Virus record (IMG/VR): IMGVR_UViG_3300020463_000043
Span: 1 to 41,342 of that record
Origin: a virus
Length of the DNA: 41,342 bases
Direction: 5' to 3' (one strand)
Shown: one piece after another, positions 29,506 to 36,729 of the stretch
How positions within the stretch are numbered: position 1 is the stretch's first letter
How the letters are laid out: every line of letters begins with the position of its first letter
Made by a program: the position numbers and the translations under genes
Notes under the pieces: generated by a model
What the model was told of the DNA's origin: nothing
The model's input: only the letters and a program-made list of their open reading frames with translations
The model's database searches: none

Positions 29506-29772
29506 TCAATCGCTATCCACGCATTCACCAGCGCAAGCAATATAACCAGCGCAATCGATAAAATTATCCTCATGCCCCGTGTTGGATTTTATTCTGGCTA
29601 TTTTCAATAGCCCCATCATCACCCCGACATCACTGGCGGTGATTTCTATTCCCAAATGAATTGACCAATATTTTGCAATCGTAGAAAAATTATCTTCCAT
29701 TTTGCCATGCAAATTTTGCCGATCTGTTTCGACATATTTTTTGGCCGTGTCTAAAATTTCTGCTCTTTTCAT
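29506..29772 (-). CDS. DUF6378-like protein (88 aa)
   Basis: The protein matches my recollection of DUF6378: ILDTAKKYVETDRQNLHGKM, EDNFSTIAKYWSIHLGIEI, then SDVGVMMGLLKIARIKSNTG and HEDNFIDCAGYIACAGEC. These proteins are widespread in phages with the HEDNxxD core, resembling MazG-type helical enzymes, but their activity is unproven. GGGAG precedes the ATG. A 15-bp tandem repeat lies in its upstream DNA. Confidence 0.75.
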   Translation of the reverse strand: MKRAEILDTAKKYVETDRQNLHGKMEDNFSTIAKYWSIHLGIEITASDVGVMMGLLKIARIKSNTGHEDNFIDCAGYIACAGECVDSD

Positions 29773-29831
29773 ATTTTTTTTCTCCCGGCTCCGGGGCTTA
29801 AATTTTTATAAATCGACTACTATCATACATT

Positions 29832-29861
29832 CCGTGCGGAGTGCCGCCGTGCGGAGTGCCA
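29832..29861. repeat. 15-bp tandem repeat at a promoter-like site
   Basis: CCGTGCGGAGTGCCG (29832-29846) followed by CCGTGCGGAGTGCCA (29847-29861), 14 of 15 identical. The inner GCGGAGTGCC recurs at 31585-31594 near the start of the primase-helicase. Adjacent TATGAT on the minus strand could be a -10 box. Confidence 0.55.
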
Positions 29862-29862
29862 A

Positions 29863-31623
29863 CTAAAAAGGCACATCCTCATAAACATCAGATGACTGTG
29901 AAAGAAAATCGTCTTTTATAGCTTCTGAATATTTTGATGTAGAGGGGTTGAAGAAAAGTTCTGCCACGCCCTGTTTGCCAACCCAAGAGAACCTGCATTT
30001 CCAAATATGTATTTCAGAAACAGAACTTTTTATCGGGTCAGGGCGATGCACTGACATCCCCACATCTGCTTTTGCAAACCATGCGGCTGACCCAGATATG
30101 TCATAGCCCTTTGGTGCTGGAATTTTCCCATTTGAATCGCGCATCATTTTTGTTGGGTGAGCGACAAACCATAGATGTATGCCATGAGACTGTGCAAAAA
30201 TTCTTAGCTGTGTAAGCATCTCGCTTATCCAGTCTGTTTCGGATATGTCGCCATTCTTCTGGATGTAGTTATATGGGTCTATGACTGCACCCCTGATGCC
30301 GTGACGCATGACCGCTATCTTCAGCCTTTCTATTATGCCATCAATCGTAGCCATCGATCCGTCATTTTGATAGAGGAAGCTGAAATGCTCCCTAACAAAC
30401 GTCTTACCCTTTTCCAGATCATCTTTTGTTAGCCTTGGCGTGATGCCAGTAAAGAATGGTTTAGAGAAATATTTGCTTATGATCTTTGCTATGTGAATGC
30501 GAGGCTCATTCTCAAACGAACATATCGCAAACTTCCATCCCTTTTTCTCAGCGAGGTTGACCATGATCTGATCAACAAACTCAGACTTACCAGAGGAAGG
30601 ATGACCTGTGACCACTGTCAACTGACCCTCTACTATGGAATATAGTTCATCGACATTGTCGTAGCCTGTGGATGCTCCCTTGCCCATTCCCTTTTCGTAT
30701 ATCTCGTCAAGCTGATCATAAAAATGTGATGCATCATAAAGCCCAGCAACAGGCCAAGGCTTCATATCGTTGCAGACCTTCTTTAGGCTATCCTTGCCAA
30801 ACTTAACCAGAACATCGTTCGCATCCTTGCACTCGTCAGGCCAGTCTATCTTCCAGCATTTGTCCTTGCCTATCCTTCTGGCAATCTCCTCTGCCATAGC
30901 TTCGCCAGCACCATCAGCATCCGTAGCAATAATAATTCTTTTGGCTGCGTCCAGATTGTCTTTTGCATCCCACAAAAACCTAAACTTGTTGTCTTCCTGT
31001 GGATCAATCTTACCATCCACAACTTTCATCACCGCTCCATTCGGAACAGACACAACGCTCTGAAACCCCACTTCCATTAGCGAAAGGCAGTCCATTTCCC
31101 CTTCGCAAATATATAAATCTTCGCCCTCTGTTATTGAGTCGAAATTAAAAAAAGATGCTGGCGCTCCACTACATGAAAACCCTTTGTCGGATATGGCGCG
31201 AACCTTTGCGGCATACACCTGAGTTTGATTTATGTATGGGAAAACAACACACTCAGTTTGCTTTTTTAGTGACGCGATATAATGCTGTGCTGTTTTAATT
31301 CTTGCTTGCTTTGCCGTGTGTTCTGATATTCCCCTGTCTTTTAGCCAAGTTATTGTTTTATCTGTTAAATCATCCCAATCTTGTTTCACAACAACCGACA
31401 CTTTGCTCTCCTTTCTGACAGGCATTGGTCTTTCTTGTAGCTTGATCACGCCAGACGATTGGCAGTGCCAGCAATTGTATAAAATGCCCTCGTCATCAAC
31501 TTTGAGAGACAGGGTTCTCTCGCCCTTCTTTTTTCTTTGGGGTGAGCATATTGGGCATACAGCTTTGTGCTGACCTTCGCCCATGCGGAGTGCCGTTCCG
31601 CGTATTAAAATATCATTTTGCAT
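29863..31623 (-). CDS. Primase-helicase, T7 gp4-like (586 aa)
   Basis: Unwinds DNA and makes RNA primers at the fork. Zinc-binding domain: CPIC at residues 23-26 and CWHC at 51-54. TOPRIM: YICEGEMDCL near 171-180 with Glu174, and IIATDADGAG at 231-240. DnaB-type helicase: Walker A GHPSSGKS at 340-347, then a Walker B-like RGAVIDPYNY and HLWFVAHPTK. ATG 31623 is chosen because GGAGG stands 8 bases upstream; an earlier Met has no such signal. Downstream lies the DUF6378-like gene. Confidence 0.88.
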   Translation of the reverse strand: MQNDILIRGTALRMGEGQHKAVCPICSPQRKKKGERTLSLKVDDEGILYNCWHCQSSGVIKLQERPMPVRKESKVSVVVKQDWDDLTDKTITWLKDRGISEHTAKQARIKTAQHYIASLKKQTECVVFPYINQTQVYAAKVRAISDKGFSCSGAPASFFNFDSITEGEDLYICEGEMDCLSLMEVGFQSVVSVPNGAVMKVVDGKIDPQEDNKFRFLWDAKDNLDAAKRIIIATDADGAGEAMAEEIARRIGKDKCWKIDWPDECKDANDVLVKFGKDSLKKVCNDMKPWPVAGLYDASHFYDQLDEIYEKGMGKGASTGYDNVDELYSIVEGQLTVVTGHPSSGKSEFVDQIMVNLAEKKGWKFAICSFENEPRIHIAKIISKYFSKPFFTGITPRLTKDDLEKGKTFVREHFSFLYQNDGSMATIDGIIERLKIAVMRHGIRGAVIDPYNYIQKNGDISETDWISEMLTQLRIFAQSHGIHLWFVAHPTKMMRDSNGKIPAPKGYDISGSAAWFAKADVGMSVHRPDPIKSSVSEIHIWKCRFSWVGKQGVAELFFNPSTSKYSEAIKDDFLSQSSDVYEDVPF

Positions 31624-31735
31624 TGTAATGTCCTCCAAGACAGGCGTACACGATATATCCGTGCGATCCGATCTGTCAATCAAGTTTTTGAGAGGATTTT
31701 GATAAAAATGATATGTGGTTATATATTATATATAT

Positions 31736-31758
31736 TATAAATATAATCTTTATATAGA
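31736..31758 (-). promoter_or_regulatory. Promoter-like AT-rich element, copy B
   Basis: Differs at 2 of 23 bases from copy A at 22312-22334. On the minus strand it has TCTATATAAAG. It sits upstream of the primase-helicase. Confidence 0.45.
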
Positions 31759-31767
31759 TTATGTTTA

Positions 31768-32079
31768 CTAATTCTTCCTATCTATTAAATCTTTAAGTTT
31801 TCGCCCTTCGTATCTGGCTATAGGTTTTTTCTGTGTAAGAATGTAACGAAAATTGTTTTTCATTTTACGGTGGTCTATGTCGGCAAGATCACACACCGTG
31901 ATGAAGTCTTCTGTGTCCAGCCAGCTAACGACTTCTGATTTCTGCTTTCTGTCGTCAAGATACGCATCCGAAATAGCTTGGGATATTACCGCTCTCCAAA
32001 GATGACACTCTGATGACTGTTCTTGGTCTTTCCCTATCAAGCCCCCAGTAAATATTCTTCTGCTTAACTTGTCGGTCAT
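31768..32079 (-). CDS. Unknown replication-block protein (103 aa)
   Basis: The core SECHLWRAVISQAISDAYLD, VSWLDTEDFITVCDLADID and KMKNNFRYIL is a pattern I associate with small phage proteins located next to replication genes; its function is unknown. AGGAAAG precedes ATG 32079. It overlaps the RusA gene by 125 bases in another frame, much more than elsewhere here; a downstream TTG would shorten the overlap. Confidence 0.6.
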   Translation of the reverse strand: MTDKLSRRIFTGGLIGKDQEQSSECHLWRAVISQAISDAYLDDRKQKSEVVSWLDTEDFITVCDLADIDHRKMKNNFRYILTQKKPIARYEGRKLKDLIDRKN

Positions 32080-32350
32080 TTTCGTAAATCTTTCCTTGCA
32101 TTAAATCCAAGATCAGACTTTCGTCTAAGTCTGGTCTTCTGGATGCATAATGAATTAACATCTCTACGCATACGTCACCTGAGAATAACTCTTCCAATTG
32201 TTCGCATTGTTCTAAAAAACATTTTGCATACTTTCTAGCCTTATCAGATTTTATTGACGCTGGGCGACCTTTTATTAAAACTATTTTTCTACTGTTTGCT
32301 TTGGATGCTGGCTCTCCAAGTATTTCAAATTGATGTACTTTTGTACTCAT
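31955..32350 (-). CDS. rusA: RusA-like Holliday junction resolvase (131 aa)
   Basis: RusA cuts four-way junctions so that branched phage DNA can be packaged. Motifs: EILGEPASKANSRKIV at the N-terminus, then RRPDLDESLILDLMQGKIYE and NDRQVKQKNIYWG. The three catalytic acids are present (Asp in DLDE, Asp in ILDLMQGK, Asp in END), though the usual DLDN is DLDE and DD is ND. Start set at ATG 32350, preceded by GAGGAA. The first codons form a GTAC-N4-GTAC palindrome. Confidence 0.8.
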   Translation of the reverse strand: MSTKVHQFEILGEPASKANSRKIVLIKGRPASIKSDKARKYAKCFLEQCEQLEELFSGDVCVEMLIHYASRRPDLDESLILDLMQGKIYENDRQVKQKNIYWGLDRERPRTVIRVSSLESGNIPSYFGCVS

Positions 32351-32370
32351 ATTTTCCTCAAAATTCGCTA

Positions 32371-32399
32371 TTGACACCAATAAACTCCTGTGGTAACAC
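32371..32399 (+). promoter_or_regulatory. Candidate promoter for recombination genes
   Basis: A perfect TTGACA (32371-32376), a 17-base spacer and TAACAC (32394-32399), 22 bases before the TTG start of the nuclease gene. The -10 is weak. It lies in the short divergent gap with RusA. Confidence 0.45.
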
Positions 32400-32420
32400 A
32401 AAATTCGGAGGAGACATATC

Positions 32421-33302
32421 TTGGAAATTACCAATAATCACAAGTTGCCTAAATCCTTTGTTGATTTTGCCAGAAATGACAAATATAGCAAGGGAAATGC
32501 TGACATATCTGTTACCACCCTTATAGACAGTCCAAGGGTAAGATTGATGAGGGATCATTTTTCTAATCAAAGGACTGTGGATGCTGTGGATATGATATGG
32601 CCTTTGTTCGGCACTGCTGTCCACCACATACTTGAGAGTTCTGGATCATCTGAAGATGTTATTCTGGAAGAACGCCTGTTCTCTGAGGTTGATGGATGGG
32701 TTCTGTCTGGTGCGGTTGATCACCAAAAGGTGGACAGATCAAATGTCAGCATAACAGATTATAAGGTTACCAGTGTATGGTCTGTCATTTATGGCAAGAT
32801 TGAGTGGGAGCGTCAGCTTAATCTATATGCTTACCTTGTTCAAAAGAACAAAGGCAAAAAGGTAAACTCATTACAGATATGCGCTATTTTGAGAGACTGG
32901 AATAGTCGTGAAGCAAAATATAAACAGGATTATCCAAGTGCGCCTGTTGTCCTTGTTGACATCCCTGTCTGGGATGAAGAGACACGCATCAATTACATTA
33001 AAGAACGAATTGGCATTCATCAGGAAGCGCAGAAGATGTATGACGCTGAAGGTGAGTTCCCCTTTTGTTCTGATGATGAGACTTGGAAGCGCAGTGACGC
33101 TTGGGCGGTAAAGAAAAAAGGATTGAAGAGAGCCATGCGTGTTTTCGATAACGAAGAAAAGGCTATAGAGTTTTCTGTTATGCAATCAGCTTCAACAGAA
33201 ATAGAATACCGAGCCGGAGAGTCGGTAAGGTGTAACGGCAACTACTGCGGTGTTGCTGATTTTTGTTCACAACATAGAGGAGTTTTTAATGGACGCTTTT
33301 AG
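32421..33302 (+). CDS. PD-(D/E)XK nuclease, Cas4/RecB-like (293 aa)
   Basis: The start is a TTG 7 bases after GGAGGAG. RecB-family motifs appear in order: GTAVHH (64-69), LSGAVDH with Asp100, TDYK with Asp113 and Lys115, and QLNLYAY at 132-138. Cysteines at 216, 271, 276 and 282 (CNGNYCGVADFC) could ligate an iron-sulphur cluster as in Cas4 and AddB. In phages such nucleases process DNA ends for the annealing protein encoded two genes downstream. No CRISPR genes are nearby. Confidence 0.82.
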   Translation: MEITNNHKLPKSFVDFARNDKYSKGNADISVTTLIDSPRVRLMRDHFSNQRTVDAVDMIWPLFGTAVHHILESSGSSEDVILEERLFSEVDGWVLSGAVDHQKVDRSNVSITDYKVTSVWSVIYGKIEWERQLNLYAYLVQKNKGKKVNSLQICAILRDWNSREAKYKQDYPSAPVVLVDIPVWDEETRINYIKERIGIHQEAQKMYDAEGEFPFCSDDETWKRSDAWAVKKKGLKRAMRVFDNEEKAIEFSVMQSASTEIEYRAGESVRCNGNYCGVADFCSQHRGVFNGRF

Positions 33303-33684
33303 ACTAGCAGCAGAGCAAAGGTATCAAAACCTAAATGCAATCAAAACCAATGTTCACAACATAAATGTTTGCAAATCATGCGATTTGCCTAACTTAGAAA
33401 ATGGTTTTGTAAAAAAACATTTGGAAACTGGCATTTGTTTTATGTTGCACACGACAAAAGGAACTGTGTTAGAGGTTCGCGGCATTGATGAAAACCAAGA
33501 GGAATTTTCTTACAGATTTCATTACGAGAAAGGCGCAGAACAATCACTTGCCATGAGAGCGGTGGGAGCGTCTGGTGAAGTTAATAGACTTCAAGTTTCT
33601 TTAGCCAATGAGAATCATCGAGACAAAGGCATGTCAATACATGATGTCAAAAACAATACAGTGCAAACATCTGGAGGAATTTAA
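33289..33684 (+). CDS. Unknown protein in recombination operon (131 aa)
   Basis: ATG 33289 follows AGAGGAG and overlaps the nuclease end by 14 bases; an earlier ATG would not have this signal. The protein reads MDAFRLAAEQRYQNLNAIKT, then VCKSCDLPNLENG, CFMLHTTKGTVLEVRGIDEN and FHYEKGAEQSLAMRAVGASG. The CKSC pair may bind a metal with a third Cys. Position between nuclease and annealing protein implies a recombination role, but no family is known. Confidence 0.55.
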   Translation: MDAFRLAAEQRYQNLNAIKTNVHNINVCKSCDLPNLENGFVKKHLETGICFMLHTTKGTVLEVRGIDENQEEFSYRFHYEKGAEQSLAMRAVGASGEVNRLQVSLANENHRDKGMSIHDVKNNTVQTSGGI

Positions 33685-33685
33685 T

Positions 33686-34339
33686 ATGAGTAGTGTATGG
33701 GAGACTTTATCTAAGATCGATGTGTCTGAACACACCGAAGAAAAAAACGGCCTGACATATCTAAGTTGGGCATGGGCGTGGGGGATTGTGAAGAAGCATT
33801 ATCCCAAGACTACGTTCACAAAAAATTTGTACTCTAGTGCAAATAATGATTGCACCTTGCCGTACATGATTGATCCAGCAGGGTATGCGTTTGTGTCTGT
33901 CACCGTTGACATTGAAGGTGAAACTCAAACAGAGGTTTTGCCTGTTCTTAATCACGCAAACAAGGCTGTGTCGCAACCAGATAGCTTTCAAGTAAACACA
34001 GCGTTACAGAGATGTTTGACTAAGTGCTTAGCTTTTCATGGGCTGGGTCATTACATCTACGCTGGTGAGGACTTACCAGAAGGCGCTGAGCAGAAAATTG
34101 TTGTAGAAAACTCCAATGGTAACAAGCAAGAGGTTGAAGGCCTTAGCACTGTTGCTGAGGTGTTTAATACATTCATACCTGAGTGCAAAACCTTAAAGGA
34201 ACTAAGGGCATTCTGGGGCGCTAACAAGAATGCAATATCTGCATTAGAGAAAGACAAAACACTTTACGATAGTGTACTCAAGAAGTTCACAGGGTACGCT
34301 AAAACACTTGAGGCAAATGAAAAGGGAGAAGCCGCATGA
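33686..34339 (+). CDS. DUF1071 (Sak3-type) single-strand annealing protein (217 aa)
   Basis: DUF1071 proteins are recombinases that anneal complementary strands, partnered with a phage exonuclease. The diagnostic region is WETLSKIDVSEHTEEKNGLT, YLSWAWAWGIVKKHYP, then GYAFVSVTVDIEGETQTEVL and NTALQRCLTKCLAFHGLG. ATG 33686 is preceded by GGAGGAA; a longer frame overlapping the upstream gene is rejected. The C-terminal half is helical and less conserved. The exonuclease, SSB-like and HNH genes beside it complete the expected set. Confidence 0.82.
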   Translation: MSSVWETLSKIDVSEHTEEKNGLTYLSWAWAWGIVKKHYPKTTFTKNLYSSANNDCTLPYMIDPAGYAFVSVTVDIEGETQTEVLPVLNHANKAVSQPDSFQVNTALQRCLTKCLAFHGLGHYIYAGEDLPEGAEQKIVVENSNGNKQEVEGLSTVAEVFNTFIPECKTLKELRAFWGANKNAISALEKDKTLYDSVLKKFTGYAKTLEANEKGEAA

Positions 34340-34608
34340 GTAACGATTATCCACCATCAGGAGTTCTGTTTACAAACAATAAGAAGCAGACTCCAAAACA
34401 ACCTGATTACACAGGTCACCTAGAACTGTCTGATGAGGTTATCAATGACCTTGTGAGCCAGATGGAAGAGGGCAAAGAAAAGCCAAAGCTTGATGTTGCT
34501 GGATGGAAGCGCACAAGCCAGAAGAATGGCTCCACGTTTCTGTCTCTGGTTGGCAACGTGCATTATGGAAGAAAGAAAACTCTGACAGATGAAGAGGTCC
34601 CGTTCTAA
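34336..34608 (+). CDS. SSB-like or DUF736-like protein with acidic tail (90 aa)
   Basis: Three features suggest single-stranded DNA handling: PDYTGHLELSDEVINDLV, AGWKRTSQKNGSTFLSLVGN (a short beta region like DUF736), and the C-terminal DEEVPF, which resembles the acidic tail by which SSB proteins recruit repair partners. It overlaps the annealing protein gene as ATGA. The body is short for a full OB fold, so SSB activity is uncertain. Confidence 0.6.
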   Translation: MSNDYPPSGVLFTNNKKQTPKQPDYTGHLELSDEVINDLVSQMEEGKEKPKLDVAGWKRTSQKNGSTFLSLVGNVHYGRKKTLTDEEVPF

Positions 34609-34940
34609 TGACTAAAATTATCAAAAAGTTTCTGTCTTTTATTTCGGGCAAGCCTTGTTACAAGAAGCCTACTCGTCCTGTTGAGCATTATGCTGTGTAT
34701 CAATCAATGCCAAGTGACAATGACACTGTATCTGACTATCAAATCAAATATGGTTGGCACAAGTCTACGGCAAAGAGGATGAAGGTCGGAGACTACGCTC
34801 TTTTGCCAGACATGCAGTCACAAAGCCTTTATCAGGAGATTGTTAACTTGCATGGAAAGAAATCAGCAAAAACTAAAGCTGTTTCTAAAAATCTTCACAG
34901 GTCACGGTTTTCTTTTAGGAAGGTTACAAGGATCAAGTGA
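34608..34940 (+). CDS. Hypothetical basic protein (110 aa)
   Basis: Basic N-terminus (MTKIIKKFLSFISGKPCYKK), a middle of YQSMPSDNDTVSDYQIKYGW and KSTAKRMKVGDYALLPDMQS, and a basic C-terminus (AVSKNLHRSRFSFRKVTRIK). The layout suggests DNA binding, possibly a recombination accessory protein. It overlaps both neighbours. Family unknown. Confidence 0.55.
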   Translation: MTKIIKKFLSFISGKPCYKKPTRPVEHYAVYQSMPSDNDTVSDYQIKYGWHKSTAKRMKVGDYALLPDMQSQSLYQEIVNLHGKKSAKTKAVSKNLHRSRFSFRKVTRIK

Positions 34941-35200
34941 GGATTAGGTCAAAGAAATATCTACAGACCTTGCGTGGCGCACCTTGCTTGGTCTGTGGGT
35001 ACGGCGCAGAGGCGCACCATATCATGTTCGCAGAACCCAACTCTATGGGCATGAAAGTTGGAGACAATTGGTGTGTTCCTCTGTGCCACTCCTGCCACAT
35101 GAAACTGCATCACTTTGGGGATGAAAGAACTTGGTGGGATTTAGAAGGTATTGATCCGAAAGAATGGGCTAAGAAAAATTGGGAGAAGTTCAATGGATGA
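34937..35200 (+). CDS. HNH nuclease, DUF968/Ref-like (87 aa)
   Basis: GTG start at 34937 overlaps the previous stop (GTGA). Motifs: CLVCGYGAEAHHIMFAEPNS with C-x2-C and the HH pair, then LCHSCHMKLHHFGDERTW with C-x2-CH and downstream His. The order C-x2-C, HHI, C-x2-CH, H is that of DUF968/Ref-type HNH proteins, which nick DNA and aid recombination. The length is small but complete. Confidence 0.75.
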   Translation: MRIRSKKYLQTLRGAPCLVCGYGAEAHHIMFAEPNSMGMKVGDNWCVPLCHSCHMKLHHFGDERTWWDLEGIDPKEWAKKNWEKFNG

Positions 35201-35363
35201 GAGCCTGTGCATTGCTTATGATCTGAAGCATCAAATAGAAAGCTTACCAGATCAGTTCAGAAAAGATACTAGGGTGGATCGTGTTGAAACAGAGCATGAC
35301 ATGCTTAGTAAAATATCAATAGTTATTCACGCGCTTGAAGCGCATCAAAGGGATGTAAAATGA
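35193..35363 (+). CDS. Hypothetical small protein (56 aa)
   Basis: ATG 35193 follows GGGAGAAG at 35181-35188. The protein reads MDESLCIAYDLKHQIESLPD and RVDRVETEHDMLSKISIVIH with a final EAHQRDVK; it is helical and charged. It overlaps the HNH gene by 8 bases and the next gene as ATGA. No known family. Confidence 0.55.
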   Translation: MDESLCIAYDLKHQIESLPDQFRKDTRVDRVETEHDMLSKISIVIHALEAHQRDVK

Positions 35364-35671
35364 ACAATATACTGGACATGACAGTCGATGAGTTTGCTCA
35401 ATATCTGAGCGGCTTGAACGATAAGGTTGTTAACTTCAAAGAGCATGAAGTTAAACCAAAAGACAAAAGGTCTCAGCCTAAACAGACTAGGACCTTTATG
35501 AATAAAGGCAGGGGTAACTTTTTTGCAAAGAGTCAGTGGCTATCGTTAAATCCTTCTATGCATTCTTCAAGAGAGTCCATAGTCAGGCAGACTATAAGTG
35601 GCTTGAGAGAACTTAATAATACGGTTAACACCGGAGACAAGAAGCAAAATCAGATGAGGATAGAGAGATGA
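35360..35671 (+). CDS. Hypothetical protein (103 aa)
   Basis: The protein reads MNNILDMTVDEFAQYLSGLN, VNFKEHEVKPKDKRSQPKQT and RTFMNKGRGNFFAKSQWLSL, with a helical C-terminus (SIVRQTISGLRELNNTVNTG). The central segment is basic and may be disordered. ATGA overlaps join it to its neighbours. No family recognised. Confidence 0.55.
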   Translation: MNNILDMTVDEFAQYLSGLNDKVVNFKEHEVKPKDKRSQPKQTRTFMNKGRGNFFAKSQWLSLNPSMHSSRESIVRQTISGLRELNNTVNTGDKKQNQMRIER

Positions 35672-35922
35672 GGCAATTAAAGAACTCAAAAGACCTTTGC
35701 TACTTTCCCACAAAAGGTCTGTGTCATTTGTCAAAAACCCTTCCTCAAAACTTCTTTCCCGACAACACTGAAGGTGTATTTCGTCAGGAGATGGTTACTT
35801 GGGAAAGAGTTGATCAGGGCATCAAGCGAACCACTCATGTGAGAAACTTTACCGACTGTGATCATTATGACAGTAGGACATCAGAGATTTTTCTAAAGGA
35901 GAGCCAGTATGGAAAGCAGTGA
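35668..35922 (+). CDS. Hypothetical protein (84 aa)
   Basis: The protein reads MRQLKNSKDLCYFPTKGLCH, LSKTLPQNFFPDNTEGVFRQ and THVRNFTDCDHYDSRTSEIF. It has three cysteines and several His but no arrangement I can name. Its start overlaps the previous stop and its end overlaps the next gene by 14 bases. Confidence 0.55.
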   Translation: MRQLKNSKDLCYFPTKGLCHLSKTLPQNFFPDNTEGVFRQEMVTWERVDQGIKRTTHVRNFTDCDHYDSRTSEIFLKESQYGKQ

Positions 35923-36385
35923 TGTAAGTAAGGTTGCTGTTAACTTTGAGGCCGTAAAGACATCTATGTCTCAGAGCAAGCAAGGCACTATATTAAGGCT
36001 TGCATTGCACCCGAATGAAGTGCCGCCCAGTCTACACACCGATTGGGTTGGCTCTCGCTACATGGTTGCTATGGTAAAGCTTGGTGACGATGAACAGCCA
36101 GTTATGAGCGACCAGCAAAGAGAGGTAGAGAAAATGGTTGCAAGTGCTGGCATGTTGTGTAGAAATGATGAGTTCGCTGAGTTCCTCCATCAGAGGGGCT
36201 ACATGGCAGACAATGACTACATAGACAGTTCTTTTGGGGAGCGTGAACAGGTTGTCACAAAAACACTTAGATCAGTCCTTGGGGTGTCTAGCAGATCAGA
36301 ACTAAAGAACAATTCTGAGGCTAGGGAGATATTCAAGGGATTAACAGAGGAGTTCACAAGATGGAAACAGGGATACGAAAAATGA
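35909..36385 (+). CDS. Unknown protein of recombination block (158 aa)
   Basis: ATG 35909 follows GGAG. The N-terminal half reads VNFEAVKTSMSQSKQGTILR, LALHPNEVPPSLHTDWVGSR and YMVAMVKLGDDEQPVMSDQ; this pattern recurs in marine phages as an uncharacterised small domain. The C-terminal half is helical (EVEKMVASAGMLCRNDEFAE; TKTLRSVLGVSSRSELKNNS) and may be a separate DNA-binding piece. Function unknown. Confidence 0.6.
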   Translation: MESSDVSKVAVNFEAVKTSMSQSKQGTILRLALHPNEVPPSLHTDWVGSRYMVAMVKLGDDEQPVMSDQQREVEKMVASAGMLCRNDEFAEFLHQRGYMADNDYIDSSFGEREQVVTKTLRSVLGVSSRSELKNNSEAREIFKGLTEEFTRWKQGYEK

Positions 36386-36576
36386 GTAATGATTTTATAG
36401 GGCAGCGGGATGTTGCGAATATATTATCCTTGAAAAACCATCGTCTTGTTGAGAAGATATTAAAGAACGATGAGACATTCCCAAGACCTATATCTTTGTC
36501 CCAAAGGGTCAAAAGATGGAGACACGATGATATAATGAAATGGGTTAATTCTAAATTTGATGAAGCAAAAGAATAA
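36382..36576 (+). CDS. AlpA/excisionase-type HTH protein (64 aa)
   Basis: MerR-like winged-helix short protein: FIGQRDVANILSLKNHRLVE, FPRPISLSQRVKRWRHDDIM and KWVNSKFDEAKE. The RDVANIL helix and the FPRPI-x-RVKRW wing are typical of AlpA and phage excisionase-like regulators. Start ATG 36382 overlaps the previous stop (ATGA); ATG 36361 with GAGGAG 8 bases upstream is an alternative. As the only clear DNA-binding regulator in the window it could bind the recurring palindrome, whose copy at 36576-36593 begins at its stop. Confidence 0.7.
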   Translation: MSNDFIGQRDVANILSLKNHRLVEKILKNDETFPRPISLSQRVKRWRHDDIMKWVNSKFDEAKE

Positions 36577-36593
36577 TTGTACTAGGGTACAAA
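36576..36593. promoter_or_regulatory. Palindromic operator-like site (ATTGTAC-TAGG-GTACAAA)
   Basis: 13 of 14 arm bases match the recurring palindrome. It directly follows the AlpA-like gene at the end of the plus-strand block. Confidence 0.55.
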
Positions 36594-36692
36594 AAGTTAA
36601 GCGTGGGTATTTGGTGCGCTATTTGACAAGCGTTTAATTTTTAGGAGTCCCACGCCTTGTTCTCCACTCCTAAGAAGGTCATATAAACTATA

Positions 36693-36729
36693 CCCAAGAC
36701 TGTCTTGCTGGGCGGTCTTGGGCTTTTAT
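36693..36729 (+). terminator. Rho-independent terminator for the recombination block
   Basis: CCCAAGAC (36693-36700) pairs with GTCTTGGG (36715-36722), followed by CTTTTAT. It overlaps the stop of the convergent minus gene. A separate inverted repeat TTAGGAGT/ACTCCTAA (36640-36673) lies before it. Confidence 0.6.

Noticed and set aside
32421-33302. Cas4-like protein as part of a CRISPR system
   Set aside because: No cas1, cas2 or spaced repeat array is present; the neighbours are recombination genes, which fits an end-processing nuclease.
33608-34339. Longer start for the DUF1071 gene
   Set aside because: It would overlap the upstream gene by 77 bases; ATG 33686 has GGAGGAA and the family begins at that Met.
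36382-36576. AlpA-like protein as evidence of a temperate phage
   Set aside because: No integrase, repressor or attachment site was found in the window; AlpA-type proteins also occur as ordinary regulators.
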